A stretch of DNA of 64,000 bases. Origin: Phlyctochytrium arcticum (lineage: Eukaryota > Chytridiomycota > Chytridiomycetes > Chytridiales > Chytridiaceae). Shown piece after piece: positions 10,761 to 24,822 of this stretch (position 1 is the first letter of the stretch; each line of letters starts with the position of its first letter). Location of the stretch: assembly GCA_025602905.1 (NCBI GenBank), contig JAHLKI010000011.1, positions 434,001 through 498,000 of the forward strand. The letters run 5' to 3'. The notes under the pieces are model-generated. The model had not been told where the DNA came from, did not search any database, and saw only the letters and a list, made by a program, of their open reading frames with translations. Made by a program: the position numbers and the translations under genes.

Positions 10761-11891
10761 CGCATCAGACCACCACTCAGGGAAGCGAATGACTGTACAC
10801 CCTCACGAGAGATTAGGAGGTTCCGGGATCCAGATACATTTTTCGACGACTCTTAAAAGAAACACTACACCCAGAGCATCATCTTGCATATAGTATTGCA
10901 AACTTCCTGCACTGTACGATATTTTTTAGCGGCTGCTTGTTTAGCGAATATCCCTTGTCCCCGGCGACAAAAAATAATCCCTCTACAAAACCTCAGCCCG
11001 CAGACCCCAACATTGACAATTTGGTGAGTACTTGTGCGTGGAATGAAGACCTCTCTCAACCACATCGTGGCCAGATCTTTTATCATCCAGATCAGTAGGC
11101 ACTGAAAACTTCATGGTAATTTACTGGCTCACTGAGATGCGTGTGAAATTCCCAATGTGTAGAGCAAAATAGACGGCCAATCGTGACCAGAGACTCTGGA
11201 TAGTAACATCAGGACGATAATTACGGCGAAAGTCATCATCATCGTTCGTTGCTCAAAAGCTAAACAAGAACGACCAGCGTAATTTAGTAAGGGCGGTCAT
11301 CCCCATAAGTACTCAGTCCTGTTTCTTTCAAAAAGTGTATACTGTCAAATAATCACTCTCCAGGGTGTAGACAATACGTTGGATGCTGCTGGGATGTTGT
11401 GCATTTGACGTACCTACCCACTAGGTCATGTACGAATGCACATTGGAAAGTTTCATGATCTCGAAAACCAGAAGAAAGACCATGATCTAACAACAGATGA
11501 CAACAGGAAAATTGATGCGCTACCGATTGGGGTCTCAAAATCGTTTTATTCTTTTCGAAAAAATCAAAATAGTCTATAAGAAAGGGTCCGACAAAGCATA
11601 CAGAGAAGAGTAAGTAAAAAATACAAGAGGTCGTTTGTGTTGAGCTGTCGATTTGTCATCATGAATTAGAGGGGGAATGAGAAAGAGGTCCTTGTGAGAG
11701 GGGTTTTTGGTGGGGCATATGCGGGATCGATTTGGTGAATGGATTTGTGTGGGCGTGTAATTGTTGTAGTAATCTTTACAGATGTAGTTGAGCAAGAGAG
11801 AAATGAACCATCTCGGGTTGCTGGATGGATTTAGCATATCCAGGTAGCTAGTTGCTGAGAAGGTGGGCATTGCGAGTTGGTAGTATTGAGC
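10761..11891. other. Gene-poor stretch
   Basis: About 1.1 kb of AT-rich sequence between repeat copy A and the small gene at 11.9 kb. Only short open frames in all six phases, none with recognisable content or splice structure. Probably 3' flank plus decayed repeat material. Confidence 0.4.
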
Positions 11892-12424
11892 TTAACGCCA
11901 CTGCGAGAATCCGGTGCTGCCATAGGCTTGCTGGGAGGTTCGGGCGTTCAGGGCGCTCTCTGACTTCATCTTTCGCAGACCGTTGCTGCCAATTCCGGTG
12001 CCCATGGCGCGTTGTGCGGGAGCGGTAGAGTCACGACGCTGGCCCCAGACGCCTGGACGGTCGGGGCGAGCCCACTGGCGTTTACTTTTGACAATGACTG
12101 GGAAGAACAGCGTGTTCAGCTGGTTCTGACTATAAACATTGAAGGAATAATGTGAGATTCAAGGTTCACAGTGACCGCATAACACAAAACTTACGCTTTG
12201 TAGACATCATCGTGGGTTTCGCCGGAGATCTGGATAGCGTTCTTGTCCTTGATGTAGGAAATATCGGTGTAGGTGTCCATGGCAATCTTGGCGATCGCCT
12301 CGGCATCAGGACCGGCACGCAGACGCTGTTCGTCCCATCCGGGAGGGCAGTAGACAAATCCGGTGACATCGACAGACACTTGCTCCCAAGAGCGGTCGGA
12401 GGGTGAAAACGAAGTGGTAGCCAT
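11892..12424 (-). CDS. Small conserved-looking hypothetical protein (~155 aa)
   Basis: Two exons: 12424 to about 12194, then from the acceptor near 12130 to 11892. The joined protein starts MATTSFSPSDRSWEQVSVDV and contains YCPPGWDEQRLRAG. It continues with ISYIKDKNAIQISGETHDDVYKAQNQL, and that last part has the helix-turn-beta rhythm of a KH-like fold (an inference). The C-terminus is basic and glycine-rich (RPDRPGVWGQRRDS, ending TGFSQWR). Donor GTAAGT and acceptor TATAG keep frame. A TATATATA stretch at 12526-12533 lies about 100 bases upstream on this strand, so it is probably well transcribed. I do not recognise the family. Confidence 0.7.
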
Positions 12425-13018
12425 ATTTGCGAGTTATTTTTTTTTGTGCTTTGGATCTTTTTGGTGAGCTGGTGAACGGACGAGTAGAGCGTTAGACGGA
12501 TACTAGGCAGGATCGTCGCTGTCCGTATATATAGACTTACCGTATGTAAAAAAGTGCTGAGCAGTCTTGTAACGCACGGCGTAAACGACAGGGGATATAT
12601 GTGCAAAAGAGGGGGAGAGGCGGGATCTAGTATTAGAGGTCAAGAAACAAGAATATGTACGAAATGAAAAGGGCCACCGGAGGAGAAAAGGCCCGCGCGG
12701 ATCTGGAGGGAAAAGACTATGAGATATGGGGTTTCGCCGCGAAAGCAGGCTTCAGCGCAGGAGCTCTTCTGGCGGCCCTCACTCTCCAAGAAAACGTACA
12801 CCAGGCCGTTCGCGGCAACAGCAACTGCACAGCCACTGACATGCGTGGCTGCGCCGTATTCCAAGGCGAGGCTGCCACGTGACTCTTTTTTGCGCTTCGC
12901 CCCCCGCGGCCAGCGTCCATCGGCCAGCGACCCAGAGAGCCCCAGAGTTTCTTCTCCTTTCGAGAATCGCCACGTCGACACTTATCGTCGGTTAGCGAGA
13001 CAAAGCAGATCCTTCAGG
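12425..13018. other. Divergent promoter region (orphan gene / RPL39)
   Basis: About 590 bases between two divergent starts. Contains TATATATA at 12526-12533, about 100 bases from the minus-strand start. The eL39 side is GC-rich with a CT-rich run shortly before the start, as in many ribosomal protein promoters. The open frames across 12640-12980 overlap in several phases and show no family features, so I left them out. Confidence 0.5.
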
Positions 13019-13541
13019 ATGGTACGTTGAGCGGACGAGGCGGGGGGCAGTCTTTGAGTGAAGGGCCGAGCGGAATCACGACCAGGAACAGGGACTTTGG
13101 ACTGAAGAGTGCTGGGCTGCGGAATGCTGGGTGGAGCGAGAGGTCTTGTCGCGGCGACGATGCACGGTGGAGGATGGACGGCGCTCATGTCGGTGGGTCG
13201 TAACGAGCATGATCCTAGTGGAGGTGGACTATGTGACTCCGGGACCAGAGGGAACATGGCGTGAGAGATTTTGCAGCACGGACACTAACCAAACTTGTAT
13301 TTCCAAAAAAAAAAACAGCCTTCCAACAAGACTTTCCGTGTCAAGCGCATCTTGGGCAAGAAGCAAAAGCAGAACCGCCCCATCCCCAACTGGATTCGTC
13401 TCCGTACGGATAACAAGATCCGGTATGTTTGAGGCAACTCTTTTTGCAGTATGAATCTATCAATATTGACAAACCCTCTCTTTCCATCACAGGTACAATG
13501 CCAAGCGTCGTCACTGGCGTCGCACCAAGCTGAACCTTTAA
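13019..13541 (+). CDS. RPL39: 60S ribosomal protein eL39
   Basis: Three coding exons: 13019-13021 (the start codon alone), 13319-13422 and 13493-13541, giving 51 residues, exactly the family length. The protein is the invariant small basic eL39, with [40 protein letters not shown] and RRTKLNL. It lines the exit tunnel of the large ribosomal subunit. The first intron (297 bases, donor GTACGT) follows the ATG directly. I looked in it for box C/D or H/ACA snoRNA motifs and saw none I could defend. Confidence 0.97.
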
Positions 13542-13984
13542 GCGCATTTCGTGGAGGAGGACAGCTGTTGCTACTGTTGAGCATCATGGAGATGTCACTT
13601 TGTCCTGTTGCGTGTACCTCGCATTTGACCCGACCCTGTGTAGTGTGCGGTGTTGCCAAATAAATTTCTTGACCGTACTCTAGTCGCTGTGAACCTGGTT
13701 GAGATGATCGTTATGTTTGTGTTGAGCCGTGGCATCAATTAGGCTCAGGTTTCTTGATCTAATACCCACTCTTGTGTGTCTGAAATTTACTGATTGTTGA
13801 CCAACCCCGTCCCTTGTCTGTCAAATGTTTCTCCCCAACAGCCAACAAGTTGAGATCAAGTAAATAACTGAAGGACCAAACGACGCAAACGAGAGATGTG
13901 GCAGATGTGCAAGGAATGCGTGAAATGTACAACAGGATAAATATTGCTTTGTGCGTGAGATGATACAGAAAAATGACCTCCCAT
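13542..13984. other. Convergent 3' flanks of RPL39 and bS6m
   Basis: 443 bases between two convergent stop codons. An AATAAA-like signal (caaataaatttc) about 120 bases after the eL39 stop suggests its polyadenylation site. No gene seen. Confidence 0.5.
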
Positions 13985-14593
13985 CTAGAGATTCTCCGGC
14001 AACGTATAGTTGGTCAAGTCTCGAACAGAGTCCCCCAACTTGATCATTGTGTGCCTAATCACATTCTCGTCATAACTCAGCGTCCGCGACAACTCCTTCA
14101 TCACTTTGGGTGCAGCGAAAAACTCCATAGTGTAATATTCGCCCCGCTCAAAAATCTCCTGATGCCGCTTCATTCGATATGGGAGAGCGTCCGATGGACG
14201 GACTTGCAGCTTGTCGAATCGGCGGACAACACCTTGAGAGTCGAGGATGTGCAGGGCAGCGGTTTTCAACACTTTTTGGCCGGGTGTTGATGTGGTGGGT
14301 GCTTGAGCAGGAAGCCCGCTTTGTGGTGATTGTGACCCCTCGAGGGAGCTGGTTTCAGATGATATTAAGGAGGAGATTTCAAAGGGGGAAGAGGGGGAGT
14401 TCAAAGGTGTAATAGGACCGTCAGTTTGTATGCTCTTGCTTTGGGCCAGGCGGTTGACATTTGCCGCGATCTGTTCATGATATTAGAAAAATGGCACGAC
14501 AAGGTTCATATGAACAGAACTAACCACAGGCATATAGCTTCTGGAAGCATTGGCAGCAGCCCTTGTGATACAGACTAGTTCGTAAAGGGGCAT
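13985..14593 (-). CDS. MRP17: Mitochondrial small-subunit ribosomal protein bS6m
   Basis: Two exons, 14593-14525 and 14471-13985, donor GTTAGT. The start MPLYELVCITRAAANAS is the first strand of bS6. The conserved second half reads SQGVVRRFDKLQVRPSDALP, then YRMKRHQEIFERGEYYTMEF and DENVIRHTMIKLG. In between sits a Ser/Pro/Thr-rich insertion of roughly 45 residues (starting near NSPSSPFEISSL) that ordinary bS6 lacks. An alternative is an unremoved intron, but the frame stays open and the length is not typical of the introns here. The protein binds the mitochondrial rRNA central domain together with bS18m. The start lies 237 bases from the divergent FIGNL1-like gene. Confidence 0.88.
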
Positions 14594-14830
14594 GGTGGTT
14601 TGATTTCTTGGTTTTGCAGATCCCAAAAGCTCGTCAACTGAGTCTCGACTCGTCGAGTTTCAACTTTTGCGTGGCTTGGAACATGGATATCACAGCCACT
14701 TAGATGAAGCGGAGGTTGCGAACTTTGACCCTCTGGCTGGCAGCGTCTATACATTGAGAGCACGGTGCTGCGGGTACAGCTATAGAGTGAACCTACGGTG
14801 AAAGACTGAATATAGGGAGGGAGGGTCAGC

Positions 14831-18026
<3,196 letters not shown>

Positions 18027-18639
18027 ACATGTTATGCTGTCGCAATACTCGACAGTTAGACCCGTATATGTTAACTCAGTGGTTTGTCGAGGACCTTGTA
18101 TATAATTAGAGCACACACACCACATCAACAGCACACCACATCAACAGCTCGCCGGGTCAACCAAGTATGCTTGAGCAGTCATGAGAAGCGTCCACGGAGC
18201 AAAGGCCCATATCCAGATATGGGGTTTGCCATACTGGAAGCTTGCTAATATAGTCAAACCCAAAAATCTAGAAGCAGCAGGATCCACGATCCAGGCTCCA
18301 AGTTTGCAGAAACGTCCAGAATTGTAATTTGACCGAAATTTGACCAGACTCCGCCGCCGCCGTCACGACGACCGGCGACGACCCGACGTCGTGCTCGTGT
18401 TGTGGTTGGCTTCTGACAAATCTCAACCAACGTTTTTCCACCATACCAGTAGCCCGTCTTACACTCCGCAACAGATATAGAGCCTGCTGCCGGAGACTCG
18501 AAAACTTTAGTATCCGCCGCAAAGGGCCACCGAAAACGCTCAACGGATCCACGTCCGTTACAGTGGATGTAGAAACGAAATCACTTACTAGAGGAAGACA
18601 CACCTGTCACTTTGAAACTTGGACCAAGTAGGCCATCAA
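18027..18639. other. Intergenic region upstream of the Zn2Cys6 regulator
   Basis: About 610 bases. Contains two adjacent copies of a 16-base unit (CACACCACATCAACAG) at roughly 18115-18147, just after the FIGNL1-like stop. The rest should hold the promoter of the downstream regulator. No gene seen. Confidence 0.45.
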
Positions 18640-21349
18640 ATGCACGACGACCCGACCCCACCTTCAGAGAATGCGGCCCCTGCTACGGCCAACTCCTCTC
18701 GGAAGGGACGAGTACAAGCTTGCGGTAAGCCCTCTGAGTCTCAACTTTTGTGATAAGCAACTAATTTGCCCAACCTCTTGAAATCATGAAATAGACCGAT
18801 GTAGAGTGCGGAAACGAAAATGTAATGGTGTCCGGCCCACTTGTAACAACTGCGAGAAGGCTCGGATGAAGGGCGTAGCCAACATTTCCTGCAAGTATGC
18901 AGAAAAGAAAGCCCGTCCACGACGACAACTTCGCGCTGTCTTGATGGAAAGGCTTGGCGCACTTGAGGCATTGTTAAAGCCTCTGCAGGAGGGAGCGAAT
19001 GCGTCTGCCAACGCGTCAACTGTGGCAGCAGCAGCTGCCGCCAGAGCAGAGATGGCCGGTATTATTGCTGGACTTAGCAATAGGCGGGGATCCGGTGGGC
19101 AACAGGACGATGGCGATGATTCGGGCGACGAGCACAATGACGATGATGACGACCGGGCACTTGGGGAGGATTGGAACAATGCAGAAAATGGTTCATCAAC
19201 AACGAGCGGTGCTCTACCATTGCACTTGACCACTTCCATGTCAACAACACCCTTGTCTGCCATATTTTCCCCGCCGGCGTCTGAGGCTGAATATTCGGAT
19301 GACTCTCCTGACATGCTCAATTTGGCGGGCTCGGGTGTCGCTGTATTCGACCCGATTGCCTGGCCATCACTGGCTCCTCCCAGTGCTCATATGGGCTCGG
19401 CCGAAATGCTGTACGCACTCGACCCCAATTCATTTGTCATGAGCGGTCAACCTGTGGTTTCATCTGCCGCGCCTGTAACATCATCTGCGAGTTCAACATT
19501 ACCATCATCACACGTCCCGAACGGCAAGTCATATGCCTCCAATTCCAGCATCAACAGTCTTCCGACCGGCGTTAGCACCCTCACCAAGCACTCTGGAGTT
19601 GACGTCCCCCACCTTTATACCCATCTCATTGCACTTTACTTTTCGTTCGTAAACAGCTGCATGCCCTTGTTTGACGAGAGCTACTTTTTCTCCAATCTGA
19701 TTCCAGTCAACAATCATCCTCCTGGACTTTTGTATGCCATCTACGCCTACGGATGCGTTCACTCGAGACATCCGGCACTCTATCAGGCACCGTTCCATAG
19801 CCCGCGGAATGCTTCAGAGATGTTTCACGCCGAGTCGACCCAGGCATTGGATGGAATCACTGATACGATCACTCGATTGCAAGTATTGATCATGTTGGGC
19901 AAATGGAGTTTTGGAATGAATCAACCGGCAAAAGGATTACAATTTTTCTGTAAGTTTTGTTGGAAAGTTAAAACGCGTAGCATATTTCTTACAAATTTCT
20001 GGTATCTAGCATCGGCAGTACAAGCCGCTGAACGCTCGCGATTAGGCTTTGCACGAGGTCATGAGGCTAACCGCTTGGTTCCACTCTGGAAAGCGCCCAA
20101 TTGGCTTAACCCTACGCACACTATCCCAACATTACGCATGACTTGGGGATACTGTTTCTGGGCTGACACAATGATGTCCATTGCCTGTGAACTCAGTCCA
20201 ATCATGGAAGAGTCGAACTATGCCCACATTTTGGCCGAGGCGCAAGATGCCGGTGAGGCTGGTTTGCTCTCTTGTCTGGGCCCCCAGCTGGACTCGCAGG
20301 GTGAAAATCCCGGTTTATGGACTCAGCTGTTACAGGGTCATCCTACTTTTACTATTCATGACTTCCGACCCAATGCCTGGACACCGGACTCGGATGCCTT
20401 GGAAAGACAATGTTTCCGAACAAGCCCGTGGGTGTTTCAACTGATGTTCTTACTGCGGCGGGTACAACGGTTTTCCCGTGATGTGCCTTTTGATGCTAGC
20501 CGGTATGAAGGGACAGCTGCCAGCCTGGTCTTTTCAGTCCTACCAAAGCCGAGCGGCAACAGTGCGGAAACGCGGGAGCGCGAACTACTGCGGCTTCATA
20601 ATGTGTTGATCGACTGGTGGGCCAGTCTCCCCGAAGGCGAGCGTGCATTCACAGATCTTCAAGCTTTCCGGGATAGTCGCAACCTTCCACCCCTACCTAG
20701 CGTTGCGCAACTTGCTAGTTTCCAGTTTGCCATGATGAACACGTACTATATTGCTGGATTTTCGCTTTTGCACCATCGCGAAGAGCCCGATATGCTAGGA
20801 TCACCTGCATCACTTTTCAAGACTACCTCCATGGCTGGTGTGCCCTTGGCATCGACATCTGAAATCCTTACTGTTGCGATTCGCGCGGTTGCCTTCATCA
20901 TCCGTTCCATCTACGCGATGAATGGATTCAACGCTATCCCCCCGCCACCCCCTGTTGGCGGAGATCCAGCTCTCGACTTTACCGCGTCGTCGCCGGCACC
21001 GCCTCTCTTGTTTATTCAGAATCCCATTACTTGTTTCTCAGTTTGGTGTGTTGGAGCTGCATTCTTCGCCAATCACGGCCGCCGACGCGCTCGGGGTGAC
21101 AGCTTGGATCCCCACATGGAAGGCATCTTACAAGAGGGAATCACCATAGTGGAAACACTTTTCTTGCCCATGTTGGACAGCGGGCGACGAAGCTGGCCCG
21201 TCATGGGTGTGTATGCTAACCGTTTGCGGGAGGCCATGGATGCCGTGAAGCGCGGGGAAGAAGTGGTTGGTTTGGGACCTTGGCAGCGAGAGGATCGAGA
21301 AGAGTTTGCGGATGTTACGAGTGGAATCCGTACCGCACTGAGCTTATAA
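18640..21349 (+). CDS. Zn2Cys6 fungal transcription factor with MHR domain
   Basis: Three exons: 18640-18724, 18795-19949 and 20010-21349, 859 residues. The 60-base second intron keeps the frame open, so an unspliced reading is possible but inserts an odd hydrophobic run. The binuclear cluster spans residues 28-61 (ACDRCRVRKRKCNGVRPTC, then NNCEKARMKGVANISC); its last spacing is 12 residues rather than the usual 6-8. After an Ala-rich helix and an acidic, Ser-rich region comes the fungal-specific MHR domain (HLIALYFSFVNSCMPLFDES, PPGLLYAIYAYGCVHSRHP, ARGHEANRL). Such proteins bind CGG triplets as dimers and control metabolic or developmental genes; the target here cannot be inferred. It is one of the features that mark the genome as fungal. 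Confidence 0.9.
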
Positions 21350-21998
21350 ACATGTTATTCTAGAACCGCTCATCTTATTCATGGGCTTTACATGCTTGCC
21401 ATGCACCCCGTCAGGGCCCGGGAGTTATATACATCTTGAATCTTTGTTTTTCTTTACCCAAATTTGCATTATTTCTCATAGAGACCATGCTTCTTTCTGC
21501 TGCTCTACTCAAACAATGCGAAGAACCTCCATGGCTGCGCAACGCGGTCCAGGTGTGGCGCCTGATCCGCCCACAATTGACACATTCCCCACAGCTCTGC
21601 GGATCGTCCGCGAATCTTCCATCACATTTATCGCCAATAGGAGGCTGTCAAACGGCAAATACAAGGACTGTAGCCACTTTTCACATCTGGGTACGGAAGC
21701 TTTAACACAGCAGCTTTGCCAGTCGAAAACAGATACTGTGGGACGATCCTGAAGACAGACCTGGTATCGACTTTCTGACTTGTCATTGGCGCCGGCTCTT
21801 TCGCGGAGACAGCTATGGACCTTGACGACAAGCAAGGTGAGGAGCCACAGAGATTCACTGAAAGAAGATGCCGGTGGGGAGGTGAATTGGCTGCATCTTT
21901 GAGGCGAGCAAGACTTGTATTTGGGTGGTGACGAGCGCGTAGGGATGAGCCGTCAAATTTTAAAGATTCACACGTTCTTGACGTGAAAGTTGTCTTTG
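21350..21998. other. Intergenic region with a possible unplaced exon
   Basis: About 650 bases. An ATG at 21523 opens a frame of ~75 codons (MRRTSMAAQRGPGVAPDPP) that could be a 5' exon of the following SH3 gene. I could not find a splice that joins it in frame, so I left it out. Otherwise nothing seen. Confidence 0.35.
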
Positions 21999-23448
21999 AT
22001 GGTCGTGCTTTGTATGTATAACCTTTTTGTTAACGACATTGGTTCTCTAGAAGTGACTAGCTCTTCTTCCAATCCGCCTCCACCGAATACAACCACCCCG
22101 ACCACCCCCAAATCCGGCGAATCCAAACGACATAGTGATGCCCAAAAATCCACATCTTCCACCTCCAGCCAACAACAATCTAGTCGCTTGTCCGCACCAC
22201 CACCAGCGGTAGCGTCTATTGGTAGAAATAGTTTGCGAAACTCACTACCTGCCTCCAATGCTGGTAGCAGGAGCAGCCATCGCGTCTCAAAGAAACGATT
22301 TTCCCAATATGAAGGTAAACTTTTTAGTGGTGGCTACTTATCAAGTCTCTTATACTAAGATTTTTTCCCCTCAACTTTCAGCCATTCCTGGAGTGAAGGT
22401 CCGCGATTTCGCATACCCTCCGACTGACTCTCGTCATTACGGTCTCTCGCTGGATGATAAATCCAATCGTAGCAGTACGGGCAGCGACTGGTTTTCCTCT
22501 GATGAGGATGGAGACGAAGAGGATGATGATGATGAAGATGAAACGGCCTCGTATCGTTCAGCTGAACGGCTGTTTGAGTCAGACGATGACAGCTCATCTC
22601 ATGCCCAAGTCAGCGCCGCGAAATCATCTCGTTCCACCGCGTCCCATTCACAACAACCGGAACGACGGCCCCGCCCAAAGGACCTTGACCCGGCTGATGT
22701 AAATGCCCTTGTTGTTCCAGTCTTGATCAATGATCTGCGACAGCATATGGGGGGTATCGATTTGGGGTTCTCCCGCGCTAAGGCCATGTTTGATTTCCAA
22801 AAAGTCACTGAATGGGAAATGACCATCAAGGAAGGAGACGAGTTGTATATTGCCTACATGAAGCCTCCTTCACCTACACAGGCGCAACCCACACGCGAAG
22901 AATCTGAAGCTCCTGAGGTCAAAGAGGAGGCTGCGCAATCCAGTGATTCACAGGACAAGAGCGCTGACGCTGACCCCGAAGAGGATACGGACAACACCCC
23001 TCGAGCATCCACAACCACCCCAGGCAGGGTCACGGAGCGCTGGGCTAGCATTGACACAGTTGCGGATGATCTTCTCCATATTCTCCATGGCGCGTCAACC
23101 CGTCCCGCTGCTGCATCCGCTGATGCTCCCTCCCTGGCTCTTTACTGTGATCCAGCGCCTGCAGAGTTAGCCGCACAGCTGAACCAATTATTGGACTATG
23201 CAGGGGTCTATGGAACCGGATGGGCGACTGCTCTGCGATTCAAGTGCCGTGCGCGCTTCGAGGATGCGGGGCCTGATAAAGATGGAAGTGGTGAAAGACT
23301 TGTCGCTGAATATCCTGGAAGTAGTTCTTCTCCATCAGCTGATGGAAAGGAGGTATCAACAGGACCGAAAAAGAAGGGAAAAGTAAAAATACGGCTCATA
23401 GATATGGGTCTTGTGCCTGGCAATTATATCGAAGATCTGCCTACTTAG
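21999..23448 (+). CDS. SH3-domain protein, Nbp2/Skb5-like, with split SH3
   Basis: Two exons, 21999-22314 and 22382-23448, 460 residues; the true start may be in an upstream exon. The N-terminal part is Ser/Pro-rich. A conserved stretch follows (IPGVKVRDFAYPPTDSRHYG), then an acidic run and the SH3 domain. The SH3 opens at AKAMFDFQKVTEWEMTIKEG with DELYIAY (ALYDF and DELxxxxGD positions), breaks off, resumes with GWATA and finishes with GLVPGNYIEDL (the SNYVE position). About 130 residues of acidic low-complexity sequence lie between the halves. Nbp2 of budding yeast and Skb5 of fission yeast are adaptors that bring PP2C phosphatase or PAK kinase to stress and polarity pathways; that role is inferred from SH3 resemblance and overall layout. 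Confidence 0.75.
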
Positions 23449-23868
23449 AAAATATTCTTCGCTCGTATCACTCATCATTATACAAGTCTTCATGTGATTG
23501 CTTCCAATCGGTACTTAGTTGTTTTTATGTCACACCCGAGCAATTGTTCAAAAGTGGCGGCTTCAACTATCATCCTATTACAAGGGCTCTGATACTTTTA
23601 CGTTTGAATATTCAGCGTATGCAATGTTCATGTACACTTTTCGAAGCAAACTACTTTGCAAAGCGTAAATCATATATCATATATACTATTAAGCTGATCT
23701 ACCGCAATGATGCGGTAAGGAGATCGTCCCTTGTGCCCAAGCAGGCAGGAAGGGCGTACCAGCAGTCCTTCCACTCTGTCCAGTATATGAAGAACTACGT
23801 CCGTGTATATACAAATGCAAAAGTAAGGCAATCTCAGCTCGTTTCCGGTGATATGCGTCATTTTACGT
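23449..23868. other. Convergent 3' flanks of the SH3 gene and MOB2
   Basis: 420 bases between convergent stops. AT-rich; an ATATCATATATACTATTAAG stretch near 23670 may serve polyadenylation. No gene seen. Confidence 0.45.
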
Positions 23869-24822
23869 TCATATCCGTTGTGCTTGCTCCAATTCTCCGA
23901 CAAATTCCAGCATAGGTTGCACTTCCTTTTTCTCAAGCAAGTCAAACTCCTTTGCAAAACAGATGAAATGCGCAAAGAGGGTATTCAGATGACCTTCGGC
24001 CGAGAGATGAAGGATCTTGTCATAATGGCAATGGTAAATATGTGCAAATATACGGAAAAGTTGCTTGAAGATGGAACGGATTGAAGGTACGAATTGCGGT
24101 GGAAACTCAGAACCTACAAAGAGTGATGAATTATGTCAGTTCCAAATTTGCAAGTATATCTCTCAGCGCTACGTACTGGACTTGGTGGGAAATAGCGATT
24201 CGTCGTTGATGACGTTTTGTATCCATGTCATCACATAATCAACATATTGTGGAGCGGGTATCTTTAATGTTCGACGCTGCCCATCAGTCCAAGTATACTC
24301 CAAGCTGACGCATGTATGAATTAAGTTGTTCCATCCGTGTGGGCAAAAACGGGGCATTACCCTGGGCCCGCATTCATAACGGGGCATTCTCGAGGAGTAC
24401 AGTATTCAGCAATGGCACCGTAGAAGAGATTCACATAGTTGAAAAAGTCGAAAGCTAGAAACAGATCATGATTAGGCGTGAGAAACCTTTCAATGACATT
24501 TCCCATGTTTTCTATTAACGTACTGTTCACTGCCAACCTGAAAAGTCAAACGAACATATTAGCACACTGAGATGGCTATCCGTTAAGAGTCTGGTATGGT
24601 GCACCTACCATTCAAACGTATCGACATACCGAGGCAAGGCCACCACCTTTCTCAAACTGCCGTTCACGAGAGTGGCATCCACAAAAGGCTGTGACAGCCA
24701 AAGCGGCTTCTGCAAGCCATCCTTTTTCGATTTGGACTTTCCAAACTTGCTGGAACAAGGACCGTCAAGTTTCGTTTCTGTATGCCAGCTTGTCGCAGAC
24801 TGTACCTTCCAAAAAAGTTCAT
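23869..24822 (-). CDS. MOB2: MOB2-type NDR kinase activator
   Basis: Six exons: 24822-24806, 24749-24609, 24537-24524, 24454-24361, 24304-24177 and 24113-23869. The fourteen-base third exon is needed to restore [13 protein letters not shown]. The protein starts [17 protein letters not shown] and carries [20 protein letters not shown] and [17 protein letters not shown], the Mob2 pattern. It continues with [40 protein letters not shown] and [20 protein letters not shown]. The zinc ligands (Cys pair in EYCTPREC, His pair in HIYHCH) are present. Mob2 activates the Orb6/Cbk1-type NDR kinase in polarity and cell separation. [12 protein letters not shown] rather than the MOB1 version decides MOB2 over MOB1. 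The 5' exon of 17 bases is inferred from phase and the short basic N-terminus. Confidence 0.9.

Noticed and set aside
13022..13318. snoRNA in the first RPL39 intron
   Set aside because: No paired C (RTGATGA) and D (CTGA) boxes or H/ACA layout with suitable spacing.
19950..20009. Unspliced 847-codon reading of the Zn2Cys6 gene
   Set aside because: The 60 bases have GTAAGT and CTAG ends and encode an out-of-character CKFCWKVKTRSIF insert; being a multiple of three it simply stays open.
23969..24169. Mob1 instead of Mob2 for the MOB gene
   Set aside because: The KPLWLSQPF...LVNGSLR and [14 protein letters not shown] segments and the [15 protein letters not shown] end follow the Mob2 pattern.
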